A stretch of DNA of 31,142 bases from an uncultured Kiritimatiellota bacterium (GTDB lineage Bacteria; Verrucomicrobiota; Kiritimatiellia; RFP12; UBA1067). Location: NCBI GenBank assembly GCA_934643865.1, contig CAKUCX010000040.1, positions 1 through 31,142 on the forward strand. Direction: 5' to 3'. Shown in pieces: positions 21,686 to 30,968 of the stretch. Positions within the stretch are counted from its first letter, which is position 1. Each line of letters opens with the position of its first letter. The position numbers and the translations under genes were made by a program. The notes under the pieces are model-generated. The model did not search any database. It saw only the letters and a list, made by a program, of their open reading frames with translations, and was not told where the DNA came from.

Positions 21686-23863
21686 TCATTCCGCCGCACC
21701 CGTTTCCGCCCGCGTCGCCATCTCGACCCGCACCGTCGCGCCGCGCACGATGTCCGCGTGGCGCAGCGGCTGGAGGGCGCCCTTCGTGCGCCGCCCGTTC
21801 ACGGAAATGCTCCGGATGTATTTCGCGTCAGGCGACGCCGCCGGCGCCTCCAGGACGAAGTCGTTCCCGTTCTCAAGATGGATCGTGACCTTCTTGAAGA
21901 CGGGCGACCCCCATTGGTACTCGGGCAGCCCGGGCGTGACCGGATAGAAGCCCATCATCGAGAAGACCGCGTACGCGCTCATGCCGCCGCCGTCCTCGTC
22001 GCCGCACATGCCCATGCGGTCGTTGCGGAACCAGGCTTCCAGCGTCTTGCGGACGAGCTTCTGCGTCTTGTCGGGGCGGCCGCAGAAGTTGTAGAGGTAG
22101 GGGATGTGGAAACTCGGCTCGTTGGCCATCGTGAAGACGCCCATGAGCCCCGTGCAGCTGTCGGGCATCTGGCCCGCGAAACGCCACCGCGAGCCAACGG
22201 ACGTGTTCAGCATCTTGTCGAGCTTCGCCTCCATCGCCCTCTGGCCGCCAAACAGGGCGAGAAGGCCGGGCAGATCGTGCTGGACGTCCCAGACGTAGGT
22301 CCACGCATTGTTTTCCGTGTAGTAGTGGCGCGCGCCGTCCCCGCCGCAGAGCATGTAGTCGAAAGGCTCGATGAACCGTCCATCCTTGTCCCTGGGGTGG
22401 AAGAACTGCGTTTGGGGGTTCCAGAGCTTCGCATATCCCCTGGCGCGGGCGTCGTACTTTTCCAGCCGCGCGCCCGGGATGCCGAGTTCGCGCCCGTATT
22501 CGGCGATCGCCCAGGCGTCGAGCGACGCGCCCAGGGTGAGCGAGACGCACTGGCGATGCTCCCAGCGCCGATCCACGCCCTCCACCCATTCCTGCTGGTT
22601 GGTCGGAAGCCCCGGATAGTAGCCGTTCGCCTTGTAGAACCGGTCGAGTTCGGTCAGGGGGCCGCGGTACCAGGGGACCAGCGACTCCGTCTCCTCGGTA
22701 TGGTCGATGATCTCAAACGCCTTCTCCGCGTCGAAGTTGCGGATCCCCTTCCGCCAGGCGTCGAGGATCATCACCGACGGGTGGCGGTTCACCATCGAAT
22801 GGCGGTCGCCGGCGATGCAGGGGAAGACGGGCATCCACCCCTCCTTGTTTTCGAGGCCCATGCGCACATAGCTCTGCAGCTTGTCGCCTTCGGCCTGCGG
22901 CCGGAGGATCGTCATCAGCGGATGCGCCGCGCGGTAGGTGTCCCACGACCAGTCGTCGACGTAGTAGTCGCGGCCCCCCGCGTCGTGGATCTTCCCGTCG
23001 AACCCGCGGTAGCGGCCTTCCTCCGTCACGTTCACCATGCGCTCGTAGGTTCGCCAGAGCGCGGTGTAGAAGACCGCCCGCTCGTCGGCGCTGCCGCCTT
23101 CGACCTCGATCTGCCCGAGCGTCCGGTTCCAGACGGCCTTCGCCTCCGCCGCGACGCGGTCCAGGTCGTGGTCCTTCTGCTCCGCCTCAAGGTTCCGCGC
23201 CGCCTGGTCGGACGACAGATAGGAGAACGCAAGGCGCAGGCGCACCGTCGCGGGGCGCGCGGGGAACGAAACGACCGTCTTCCCCGCCACCGTCTCGACG
23301 GCGGACGGCAGGGTGTCGAACTCGCCGCGCAGGAACACGTCCGCATGGATGTCGCCACGGTAGTTGCCGTAGACGTCCATCGCCTCCAGCGTCCGCCCCG
23401 AGACCTTCACGTGCCCGTGTTTGCGGTCCTTGGTCCAGAGCACGAGCGCATGCGGCCCCGGGCGCTCGAAGCTGAAGGCGAAGACGCCGCTCTTCTCGCC
23501 CGGCGCGACGGACATCTCCACCCCTTCGCCGTCGAAGAAGACGTTGTAGGAATAGGGCGTCGCGTGTTCCTGGTCCCACGTCCCGAGCCAAGGGGCCTTC
23601 ACGTTGCCGCTCTTCGGATAGAACGGGAACACGCCGGGGTCGCGATGGCCCGGCACGAAGAAATGGCAGGCCGCGAGCCGGTCTTCGGTAAACAGTCCCG
23701 CCGGGCCGTTGAACCGGAACATCCCGTTCGGGCGCTGGACCGTCCGAAACGTCGGCACCAGCATGTGGCTGATGCTGCCGATGCCGGCATTGACGTATTC
23801 GACCGGCCCGGCGGCGGCGGACAGCGCGAGCAGCGCGAAGGCTTTGGCAAGTGTGTGGCGCAT
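21686..23863 (-). CDS. GH92 alpha-mannosidase-like enzyme
   Basis: The product has 725 residues with a signal peptide (HTLAKAFALLALSAAAG). GH92 enzymes are calcium-dependent, inverting exo-alpha-mannosidases that trim mannans and N-glycans. The family signatures are strong: YVNAGIGS at the mature start, YYTENNAWTYVWDVQHD with the probable general acid E517, ANEPSFHIPYLYNF, GDEDGGGMSAYAVFSMMGFYPVTPG (in two overlapping conserved blocks, ~620-640) and WGSPVFKKVTI. Length is normal for the family. The gene starts 49 nt after the LamG gene and stops 16 nt before the beta-helix gene. A purine-rich AAAGGAATGAGAG precedes the ATG. The linkage (1,2-, 1,3-, 1,4- or 1,6-) cannot be read from sequence by eye. 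Confidence 0.9.
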   Translation of the reverse strand: MRHTLAKAFALLALSAAAGPVEYVNAGIGSISHMLVPTFRTVQRPNGMFRFNGPAGLFTEDRLAACHFFVPGHRDPGVFPFYPKSGNVKAPWLGTWDQEHATPYSYNVFFDGEGVEMSVAPGEKSGVFAFSFERPGPHALVLWTKDRKHGHVKVSGRTLEAMDVYGNYRGDIHADVFLRGEFDTLPSAVETVAGKTVVSFPARPATVRLRLAFSYLSSDQAARNLEAEQKDHDLDRVAAEAKAVWNRTLGQIEVEGGSADERAVFYTALWRTYERMVNVTEEGRYRGFDGKIHDAGGRDYYVDDWSWDTYRAAHPLMTILRPQAEGDKLQSYVRMGLENKEGWMPVFPCIAGDRHSMVNRHPSVMILDAWRKGIRNFDAEKAFEIIDHTEETESLVPWYRGPLTELDRFYKANGYYPGLPTNQQEWVEGVDRRWEHRQCVSLTLGASLDAWAIAEYGRELGIPGARLEKYDARARGYAKLWNPQTQFFHPRDKDGRFIEPFDYMLCGGDGARHYYTENNAWTYVWDVQHDLPGLLALFGGQRAMEAKLDKMLNTSVGSRWRFAGQMPDSCTGLMGVFTMANEPSFHIPYLYNFCGRPDKTQKLVRKTLEAWFRNDRMGMCGDEDGGGMSAYAVFSMMGFYPVTPGLPEYQWGSPVFKKVTIHLENGNDFVLEAPAASPDAKYIRSISVNGRRTKGALQPLRHADIVRGATVRVEMATRAETGAAE

Positions 23864-23912
23864 CGTTCTCTCATTCCTTTGTACTTGATGTTTCCGGGGC
23901 GGCCGTCCGGCC

Positions 23913-26900
23913 CTACTTCAGGATGATGTACAGCCCCCGCGCCAGGAACGTCGCGCGAAGGGCCTGGCGGTCATTCGGCAGCGTCACCACGGAAAGGGCC
24001 GCCGCGCCGGACGGATGCGGATTCCCCAAGGCGTCCCTGAAGGCGACCGGCGCCCAACGGGCGGCGCTGCCGGCAACCGCGTCCGCCGTGAAGAGGTCGA
24101 CGAAGGCCCCCTTCGGCGGCTTCAGCGACGCATCGACCGCGAGGACGACCGAGGCCGCCGCCGGCAGCGTCAACGTGCCGGCGACGTCGACCGCCGTGGC
24201 GCCGTCCGCGCCACGGTAGGCCGCGTCGACGACCGCGTTCTCCGCGAGGCGGAGGCCGCCTTCGACCGCGCCCGCGCCCGACGCGGCGAAATGCCCGACG
24301 GCGGCGACGGGCCCAAGCGCGACGGCCGCGCGGTCGCCGAGGGTCAGCGACGCGAGCGTCGGCGGCGCGGCGGCGCCGATGTCCGCCGTGTTCCACTTGC
24401 GCACGAGGGCCTGCCGCACGGCAGCCCGTTCATCCGCGCCGAGGGAGCGGTCGAAAAGGACGACCTCGCCGTATTTCTTTCCGCCGGCCACGTAGGCGCG
24501 GTCCGCGCACAGCGTCTGGACGCGCGCGCAGTTCACGCCCGGCCTGACCGTCGAGAAGTCGTTCGTGATCGCGAACGAAATGACATGGTAGCCCGTCCCC
24601 GCCGCCGCGTAGTCGGCCCACGTGTAGGTCCAGATGTCGATCGGGTCGTCGTCGACGCGCCACGCGCACGCGCGCTTCAGGCAGGACAGCGAGTGGTCGA
24701 TGTCCTGTGAGACGTTGATGAGGTGGGTCGCGTCGGGATGGAAGTGCCAAACGTCCCAGCCGCCGAGGATCGGCGAGTAGGCGCTGCTCTTCAGGACGAG
24801 GAAGCCCTCGCGCACCAGCAGATCCCGGTCGAAGCAGAGCGCCTTGCCGGCGTTGGGGTAGTTGTCGTACGCCGTCTTGTCCCCGTCGGCGACGCCCCAG
24901 GTCGTCGTCGCGCCGAAGTCGACGACCGGCAGGCCGTTCTGCGCCCCGTCGAGCCGCGTCGGCGCGTCCGCATAGCGGGCGAGGTCCCTCTCGGCGCAGG
25001 GATGGCCCGCGCCGCGCACGTCCTTCCAGCGGACGACCTTCGCCGGGTCCGAGGCGTCGTACTCGAACGTCGAGCCGTCTGCGGCATCGAGGTGGACGAG
25101 CGCCTGCGACATCGTCATCGACGCGCGCGGCGCAAGCACGCAGGCACCCTCGGCGACGGTGAGCGCGGTCGCGTTCGGGGGCAGGACGGTCGTCAGCCGC
25201 CCCGCGCCGGCCTTGGTCAGGCCGGAAGACGCGGCCGCCACGTCCGGGACGGAGAGGTCGACGTCGGTTTCAAGGCGCGCGTCCACGCCCGCCGCGAAGC
25301 GGACCGACGCGATCTGCGGCTCCCGGGCGTACGGATGGTCGGCATTGAGCCACTTCTTCATGAGATAGGCTTCCGTATCGCGGCGCTCCTGCTCGGAGAG
25401 CCGGCGGTCGTAGACGATCCATTCGCCGAACTCCACGCCGCCGATGCCGTGGGGATGGGCGTCCTGGATGCCGATGGCGTTCACGTGCGTGCGGTCCGTC
25501 GCCGAGAACCTCAGGACGACGAACGCGCCGTCCGTCCCTGCGGTGTCGAACGCATATTCAAACGGGTTGACGGGGAGGCCGTTGACCGTCCATTCGCCCG
25601 AGCGCATCTGCAGGGAAAAGCGGCGGTGCAGGATATGGTAACGGTCCGGGTAGATGGTCGTCGCGATCGTCGAGCCGAAAGGGTAGATGCAGTACTTCCC
25701 CTTGACGACGGCAAAGCCCTCAAAGACATTGCCGCTGCCCGGCGTCGCGTCAGCGGATGGCAGGACGAGCGCCGCCGCCGAACCATAGCCGCCATTTGTG
25801 ATGGCGTTTGGATCCAGCCGCTCGCCAAGGGAAAGAACCGGGCGCCCGTTCAGGGTTCCCGAAAGGAACGGCCGCGCGAGAGACGTCGGGACGGGAGGTT
25901 CGGCGTTTCGCTCCCTGAGTTCAAGCCGGTCCGCCGTCATCGGCACGGCGGCATGCGTGCCGTCGTTCTGGTCCCTTATCTCCGTCACGAAGTTGGTGCC
26001 GCCCTCGTTCACGACCGTCAGCGAGGCCGCGTCGCCGACGTCGAAGTGGTAGAGCGGGTTCGGCGCCGGGGCGGCATCCGCGGCGGGCGCCGGGCCCTTG
26101 CGGAAGGCGACCGCGCCCTCCTGCACGTCGACCGAGACGGCCCCCGTCGCGGCACGCCCGCAGATGCCCAGCACGTCGAGCCTTCCGGCGCCCGTCTTGG
26201 CCAGCCTGGCCCCCGTCGTCAGCTGGTTGACCTTCACGTTCTCCCCTTCGGGGACGGAGAGGGCGGTCTCGTCCGAGAGGGCGAGGTGGTTGAGGTCCGG
26301 GGCCGCGCATGCGTCGCGGCCGAGCCATTTCCGCATCAGGTAGGTGTTGACGCATTGCCGCTCGGCATCGACGAGAGGGCTTGTGAAGCCGATGAACTCC
26401 GCGACGACGACGCCCCCGATGTGCGTCCTGCCACGCCGGGCGAACGCGCCGATCGTCGATTCGGGGCTCTGGGCGTTGCCGTCTTTGGCGCAGTCGATCG
26501 AGACGACCTTCAGGTTCTTCCCGCCGACGGGGAACGTCGAAGGCACAAGGCACCCGTTGACGCGCACGTCCCGTGCGCCGCGGGTTGCCGCGCCGGAGTT
26601 GAGGATCGCCCCCGTGCGGGGGATGAGGTTCCTGCCCCCGTCATAGGTCTTCGCCCTGTTGTAGTCGCCGCGGGGGAAGCTGTCGTTATGGCTCTCGGAG
26701 AAGACACACTGGCGGCAAAGGGGGTCGTTGTCGCCGAAGACGATGAACGCCTCCGCGAAATTGGCACGGGCCTCCACGAACTGGAGCGCGGCCGCGCCGC
26801 TCGTCTCCAGGTCGGCGTCGGTCGTCGCGCGGTAGGGGCCGAAGTCGACGACGCCGAGCTTCGTCCGGCTGTACGCCGCCACGTAGCGCGGCAACGGCGC

Positions 26901-27731
26901 GTTCGCGCCGTCGAGGCCGGTCGCGCTTCCGTATTTGTTCGTCGTGAACACCGTCGCGCTGTAATGGGCGTTGGGGGCCGACGCCTTCCACTTCGAGATG
27001 CGCCCCGCCGCGTCGAACTCGAAGTTGCCGGGGTCCGACGCGTCGAAGCGGACCCTCGCCCGGGCCAGCACCGCGTCGAGATCGATCCCGGTGCCCTTTT
27101 CCTGTTCGTGCAGGACGACCGTGCCGCCCCCCTGCGCCTCCAGGTTCACGAACGCGCCGCCGGTCCGGACGACTTCGAGGTCTCCCGCCCCGACCTTGCG
27201 GACCGTCCCCGCGCCGAAGAGATTCGAGACCACCAGCTCCTTGCCGGCGTCGACATGCAGCATGACGCGCCCTGACGCCTCAAGGCGCTGGACGACGGCC
27301 GTCGTGTCCGTCCCCGCCGGCGCGAAGGTCACCGTGTCGGCGCGGCAAAAGCGCCACCAGCCGAAGAAGTGCGGCGAGCTGAGGAACGAATACGCCTTCT
27401 CGTCAACGAACAAGTTCCTCACCTCGTGGACCCACGTCGCGTCGCCGACGAGCCCGAAGCCCGCGCCCCCCAGGCCCGCACCCACGTTGGCGGGCCAGTT
27501 CATGCACAGGAACTTGAGGTGCCGGGGAAGCACGGCGTGCCCTTCGGCCGAGAGCGTCACGACATCGCCGGCTGCGGGCAGGTGCCCATCAACGAAGTTC
27601 GCCGCGGATGCGGATTCCGTCCAGCCATTCCACTCTTCCTGGTTGCCGGCCGGCCGGAAGGTCACGTCCTTCGCCGACGCCAGCGCGGACAACAGGGCGA
27701 GGGGCAAGGCAATTGTCATCGAGCGTTTCAT
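23913..27731 (-). CDS. Large three-module LamG-like surface protein
   Basis: The product has 1272 residues with a signal peptide (MTIALPLALLSALASA, cut near residue 20). Three concanavalin/LamG-like modules follow one another. Each ends with the same helix: CVNTYLMRKWLG near 467, DTEAYLMKKWLN near 792 and VRQALVRKWNT near 1112. Between them are short beta linkers of the 'GAGRL' type (KTGAGRLDVLG, KAGAGRLTTVL), as in autotransporter-associated repeats. The C-terminus is beta-rich and ends RGLYIILK, resembling the tail of the other LamG protein in this locus. I infer a surface adhesin or glycan-binding scaffold, with no catalytic residues recognised. TAGGAG precedes the ATG, behind the promoter at 27766-27795. 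It is the first gene after the regulator and heads the GH92/beta-helix operon. Confidence 0.75.
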   Translation of the reverse strand: MKRSMTIALPLALLSALASAKDVTFRPAGNQEEWNGWTESASAANFVDGHLPAAGDVVTLSAEGHAVLPRHLKFLCMNWPANVGAGLGGAGFGLVGDATWVHEVRNLFVDEKAYSFLSSPHFFGWWRFCRADTVTFAPAGTDTTAVVQRLEASGRVMLHVDAGKELVVSNLFGAGTVRKVGAGDLEVVRTGGAFVNLEAQGGGTVVLHEQEKGTGIDLDAVLARARVRFDASDPGNFEFDAAGRISKWKASAPNAHYSATVFTTNKYGSATGLDGANAPLPRYVAAYSRTKLGVVDFGPYRATTDADLETSGAAALQFVEARANFAEAFIVFGDNDPLCRQCVFSESHNDSFPRGDYNRAKTYDGGRNLIPRTGAILNSGAATRGARDVRVNGCLVPSTFPVGGKNLKVVSIDCAKDGNAQSPESTIGAFARRGRTHIGGVVVAEFIGFTSPLVDAERQCVNTYLMRKWLGRDACAAPDLNHLALSDETALSVPEGENVKVNQLTTGARLAKTGAGRLDVLGICGRAATGAVSVDVQEGAVAFRKGPAPAADAAPAPNPLYHFDVGDAASLTVVNEGGTNFVTEIRDQNDGTHAAVPMTADRLELRERNAEPPVPTSLARPFLSGTLNGRPVLSLGERLDPNAITNGGYGSAAALVLPSADATPGSGNVFEGFAVVKGKYCIYPFGSTIATTIYPDRYHILHRRFSLQMRSGEWTVNGLPVNPFEYAFDTAGTDGAFVVLRFSATDRTHVNAIGIQDAHPHGIGGVEFGEWIVYDRRLSEQERRDTEAYLMKKWLNADHPYAREPQIASVRFAAGVDARLETDVDLSVPDVAAASSGLTKAGAGRLTTVLPPNATALTVAEGACVLAPRASMTMSQALVHLDAADGSTFEYDASDPAKVVRWKDVRGAGHPCAERDLARYADAPTRLDGAQNGLPVVDFGATTTWGVADGDKTAYDNYPNAGKALCFDRDLLVREGFLVLKSSAYSPILGGWDVWHFHPDATHLINVSQDIDHSLSCLKRACAWRVDDDPIDIWTYTWADYAAAGTGYHVISFAITNDFSTVRPGVNCARVQTLCADRAYVAGGKKYGEVVLFDRSLGADERAAVRQALVRKWNTADIGAAAPPTLASLTLGDRAAVALGPVAAVGHFAASGAGAVEGGLRLAENAVVDAAYRGADGATAVDVAGTLTLPAAASVVLAVDASLKPPKGAFVDLFTADAVAGSAARWAPVAFRDALGNPHPSGAAALSVVTLPNDRQALRATFLARGLYIILK

Positions 27732-27765
27732 GCGCTGCTTCTCCTATGGCGGTTCTTCCGCGCAC

Positions 27766-27795
27766 ATTGTACGGGACGACCCTGCGGCCTGTCAA
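27766..27795 (-). promoter_or_regulatory. Consensus promoter of the LamG-GH92 operon
   Basis: On the minus strand a perfect TTGACA (27790-27795), an 18-nt spacer and TACAAT (27766-27771). The start is expected near 27759, with a 28-nt leader containing AGGAG. It lies directly downstream of the candidate regulator sites at 27812-27844. Confidence 0.8.
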
Positions 27796-27811
27796 CCAAT
27801 TGCGGGAACTT

Positions 27812-27844
27812 TGCGCAATCTATATTAAGGAAGAACGCGCAATC
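27812..27844. promoter_or_regulatory. Candidate regulator sites upstream of the LamG-GH92 promoter
   Basis: TGCGCAATC (27812-27820) and CGCGCAATC (27836-27844) are direct repeats 24 bp apart. They resemble the TGYACAATCGG pair before the GH5 gene, and both pairs have a TAAG-containing spacer. The nearer copy ends 16 nt upstream of the -35 box. The distal copy overlaps the stop codon of the regulator gene. Probable targets of that regulator, by inference. Confidence 0.5.
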
Positions 27845-28982
27845 AATGCGTCTGCCGCCAGGTGCGCATCGAAACGCCGACGGCCTTCCGGAACGCCTTT
27901 CGCAGCGTGGAGACCTCGCCGTAGCCGCACCGGGCCGCGATCTCGGCAATCGATTCGCCGCCCGCGCGCAGCAGCGCCTTGGCGCGCTCAAGGCGCGCGA
28001 GGTCGATGGCCCCCTTGATCGTTCCGCCCGTGACCTCCCGGTAGCGGAGTTCGGCGAGCCGCCGCGAACATCCCATGAACGAAACGGCGTCCGAGACGGA
28101 GATCCCCTCGCACGCATGCTGCCGGATGAAGTCAAGGACGCCCATCACCCGCGCGTCCCGGCGGCTGTAATGGCTGGTGGACTGCCGATGGACGACGCCG
28201 CTCGTGCCGAAGACGCGCTCCTGGCGCCCCAGCCTCGGGTTCTTCAGCCGCGCCGCCAGCAGCTCGGCGGCGAGATACCCCGCCCGTTCAAAGTCCTGGC
28301 CGATGCTGGACAACGTCGGCCTGGAGTGTTCGCAGATCTCCTCGTCGTTGTCGACGCCGAGGACCATCACCTCTCCGGGCACGGACAGCTTGAGATTCCG
28401 GCAGATGCCGACGACTTCCTCCGAAACAGGGTCCATCGACGTGAAGATCGCGCAGGGCTTCGGAATCCCGGAGAGCCAGCGGCGGAGCTGCGTCGCGCGC
28501 TTGACGCGATCCCCTGCCGAACGGTCGTGGAACGCCCAATGGGACTTGCCGTTGATCTTGACCGCCTCGGCAAAGGCGCTCGCGCGCTCGACCTGCCAGA
28601 AGAACGGCCTCGTGAACCCCACGAAGCCGAAATTGTCCAGCCCGAGCTTCAACAGCTCCCTTGCCGCAAGCTCCCCCACCGCGCGGGAGTCGGAATGGAC
28701 AAAATACCGCACGGACTTCGCGGCCTCGGGGTCGAGGTCGATGTAGACGACCGGGATCCTTCCAAAGGCCGACGGGCGAAGCTCGTCGGCCCCGCTCCCG
28801 CACTCGGCGATGCAGCCTGCCGGCTTCCAGAAGTCAAGGATCCGCTTCACGGGGACCGACTCGTACATCCGCTCAACGATCTGGATGCGGTAGTTCGTGC
28901 CCTTGAAGAAGCGGAACGCCCCGTTCAGGCGCTTGCGGCAGGAGTGCCGCGTCGCGCTCACGAAGAAAAGGACCGTCTTCAT
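27843..28982 (-). CDS. XylR-like transcriptional regulator (sugar-binding domain plus AraC HTH)
   Basis: The product has 379 residues. Residues ~1-270 form a LacI-type periplasmic-binding-like effector domain. The last part is diagnostic (FTSMDPVSEEVVGICRNLKL, then VPGEVMVLGVDNDEEICEHS and the Ser-Ile block PTLSSIGQDFERAGYLAAELL). Residues ~275-379 are an AraC-type double helix-turn-helix, with the second one in SIAEIAARCGYGEVSTLRKA. There is no LacI-type HTH at the N-terminus. This is the E. coli XylR architecture: a cytoplasmic sugar-sensing activator. It sits inside the locus, 55 nt after the GH127-like gene and 111 nt before the LamG gene. It probably controls the locus through the CAATC-type direct repeats. 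The inducer is not known. The ribosome site is weak (GGAAG close to the ATG). Confidence 0.85.
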   Translation of the reverse strand: MKTVLFFVSATRHSCRKRLNGAFRFFKGTNYRIQIVERMYESVPVKRILDFWKPAGCIAECGSGADELRPSAFGRIPVVYIDLDPEAAKSVRYFVHSDSRAVGELAARELLKLGLDNFGFVGFTRPFFWQVERASAFAEAVKINGKSHWAFHDRSAGDRVKRATQLRRWLSGIPKPCAIFTSMDPVSEEVVGICRNLKLSVPGEVMVLGVDNDEEICEHSRPTLSSIGQDFERAGYLAAELLAARLKNPRLGRQERVFGTSGVVHRQSTSHYSRRDARVMGVLDFIRQHACEGISVSDAVSFMGCSRRLAELRYREVTGGTIKGAIDLARLERAKALLRAGGESIAEIAARCGYGEVSTLRKAFRKAVGVSMRTWRQTH

Positions 28983-29037
28983 CTTCTTCCACGCCGGAAG
29001 GGATTTCGCGCCTTCGCCGCGCCAGCCACCTCCGCCC

Positions 29038-30966
29038 TCAGAACCAGATCGAGAAGAGCTCGGCGTCCATCGACGCGGGCATGTCCGTGCCGCTCTGGTA
29101 ATCGCAGACGTTCACGCGGATCGTCTCGCAGCCCGGCTTGGCAAGCTCCAGCCGCCAGCAGCCCCAGGTCATGCCGTCGCCCTTGAGCGGCGTCACGCGC
29201 GCGGCATACCCCTTGCCGTTGATGCTCGCCTCGGTGAACATCTCGGCGCGCGTGGCGCCGACGAGGCGCGACTTCGCGAGGAGGAGCGGCCCGTGCATCA
29301 CGTAGGCCGCCGGCGTCGTGCGGAACATCGGGACGAGGTCCGGGTTGTCCTTCCCGTGCAGGTAGCGGTCGTAGATCCAGTGCTTCGGATCGCGCGTGGA
29401 GAGCGCGGCCACCGTCTCAAGGCGGTCGACGACGCGCGTGTTCATGTCGAAGTCGAGCGTCCAGGTGCAGCCGTCGGCGGCGACGGCCACGTCCATCTTC
29501 GGGCACCACGACGGCCGGCGGAAGATCGGCTTCACCGGCTTCGACGTCCGCACGGTGACGCGGCTGCCGACGGGGTAGTTCCCGGAGATCTCGAACGCCA
29601 CGCCGTCGAGCGTGGCCGACGCGTCCTGGTAGACGTTGACGTGGAAGCCGCCCGCGCGGTCGCGCGTCACCGTCACGCTCGCGATGTCCATGAACGTGCG
29701 CGGCAGGTTGTTCACGCAGCAGTGGTTGTACGCATAGCCGCACGAGCCGCGGCCGCCGTCGTTCCGGCCCTGCCCGCGCAGGAAGAACGGGCCGTCCGCG
29801 CCGCCGCGCCAGATGCCGGCCAGGTAGCCGTTGAAGTAGGCGCGCTCCACGCGGTCGACGTATTTCTCCTCGCCCGTGACGAGGTACAGGTCGATGTTCA
29901 GGCGGATCCAGTGGATGATGTCGCACACCTCGTTGTAGGCGGCGCAGAGGCGCGGCGCGCCCCACAGCTTGTCCGCCGCGCCGACGCCGCCGAAGACGTT
30001 GGAGTCCGTCCGGTAGAGCGTCTCCGCGATCGCGCGCGCCGTCGCGAGGCAGCGCGCGTCGCCGGTGGCGCGGTGGTACTCGACGAGGCCGGCGAGGCAG
30101 CTCATGAACTCGTATGCCTTGGGCCACTGGGAGAGCTTGAGTTCGGGGTACCAGTCGTAGACCGGCCCCGGCCGGAAGGCGTTCCGGAAGAGGTTCGGGC
30201 AGGCGTTGTCGTCGCGGTCCCAGTCCTTCAGCGTGTCGGCCGCGAAGGCGAGGTAGTCGGCCTTGCCCGTCTCGGCGTAGAGCATGACGAGCGGCTTGAG
30301 GATCGACATCGAGGGCAGGCCGTTCATCTGCGGCGTGCCCGTGTCGCGCAGGCGCAGGTTGCGCCCCTTGAGCATCGCGATGAGCTGGTCCATCTGCCGG
30401 ACGACCGAATCGAGGATCGCCCTGTCGCCCGTCGCCTTGTAGGCCATGAGCATGCCCCACATCGCGTACTTGCGGTTCCAGATGTTCCACACGGGGTCCC
30501 AGCCGTAGACCTTCTTCGTCGCGGCCATGTTGGTGATCGAGACGAGCCCCTTGTCCGCATAGCTGCCGAGATAGCCGTCCGCGTCCTGGTACGCCATCGC
30601 GCGGTGGCACTCGTCCCGGACGAAGGCCAGCAGCGCGGGGTCCTGGAGGTAGTCCGCGACGCGGGCGGCGCCCAGCATGAGCTTCCCCCAGAACTCGCCG
30701 CGCCACTTGCCGCCCCAGCCGAGGATGTCGTCGTCGCGCTCCCTGAACGCGCGGCGCGCCTCGCCGAAGATGTTCTTCTGCGCGAAGGGCCCCGCGATGC
30801 GCTCGCGGATCAGGTCCCGCAGCTTCTCGCCGGGGACGCCCTTGATGCGCACGTCGCGGAGCGGCGGCGTGCGCATCGCGTCCTCGACGCCCCCCGCCGG
30901 CAGGAGGGCGGCGGCCGCGAGGCCCGCCAGCGCGACAATCCAGAAACGAACCGATCCGCTTTTCAC
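29038..30966 (-). CDS. GH127-like beta-L-arabinofuranosidase
   Basis: The product has 642 residues from a GTG start at 30966. That start has AAGGAG 8 nt upstream and gives a signal peptide (VRFWIVALAGLAAAALLPAG). A GTG 27 nt further upstream lacks a ribosome site and overlaps the previous gene. The family (PF07944, GH127/GH146) removes beta-L-arabinofuranose using a zinc-bound cysteine nucleophile. The required residues are present: NEVC (E346 and C348) and HCCVNN (C416 and C417), matching the E-x-C and CC ligands of Bifidobacterium HypBA1. Other signatures are IHWIRLNIDLYLVTGEEKY and the following RVERAYFNGYLAG. The fold is an (alpha/alpha) barrel plus beta domains. The gene begins 2 nt after the oxidoreductase stop, so these two genes form one transcription unit. 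Confidence 0.85.
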   Translation of the reverse strand: MKSGSVRFWIVALAGLAAAALLPAGGVEDAMRTPPLRDVRIKGVPGEKLRDLIRERIAGPFAQKNIFGEARRAFRERDDDILGWGGKWRGEFWGKLMLGAARVADYLQDPALLAFVRDECHRAMAYQDADGYLGSYADKGLVSITNMAATKKVYGWDPVWNIWNRKYAMWGMLMAYKATGDRAILDSVVRQMDQLIAMLKGRNLRLRDTGTPQMNGLPSMSILKPLVMLYAETGKADYLAFAADTLKDWDRDDNACPNLFRNAFRPGPVYDWYPELKLSQWPKAYEFMSCLAGLVEYHRATGDARCLATARAIAETLYRTDSNVFGGVGAADKLWGAPRLCAAYNEVCDIIHWIRLNIDLYLVTGEEKYVDRVERAYFNGYLAGIWRGGADGPFFLRGQGRNDGGRGSCGYAYNHCCVNNLPRTFMDIASVTVTRDRAGGFHVNVYQDASATLDGVAFEISGNYPVGSRVTVRTSKPVKPIFRRPSWCPKMDVAVAADGCTWTLDFDMNTRVVDRLETVAALSTRDPKHWIYDRYLHGKDNPDLVPMFRTTPAAYVMHGPLLLAKSRLVGATRAEMFTEASINGKGYAARVTPLKGDGMTWGCWRLELAKPGCETIRVNVCDYQSGTDMPASMDAELFSIWF

Positions 30967-30968
30967 CG

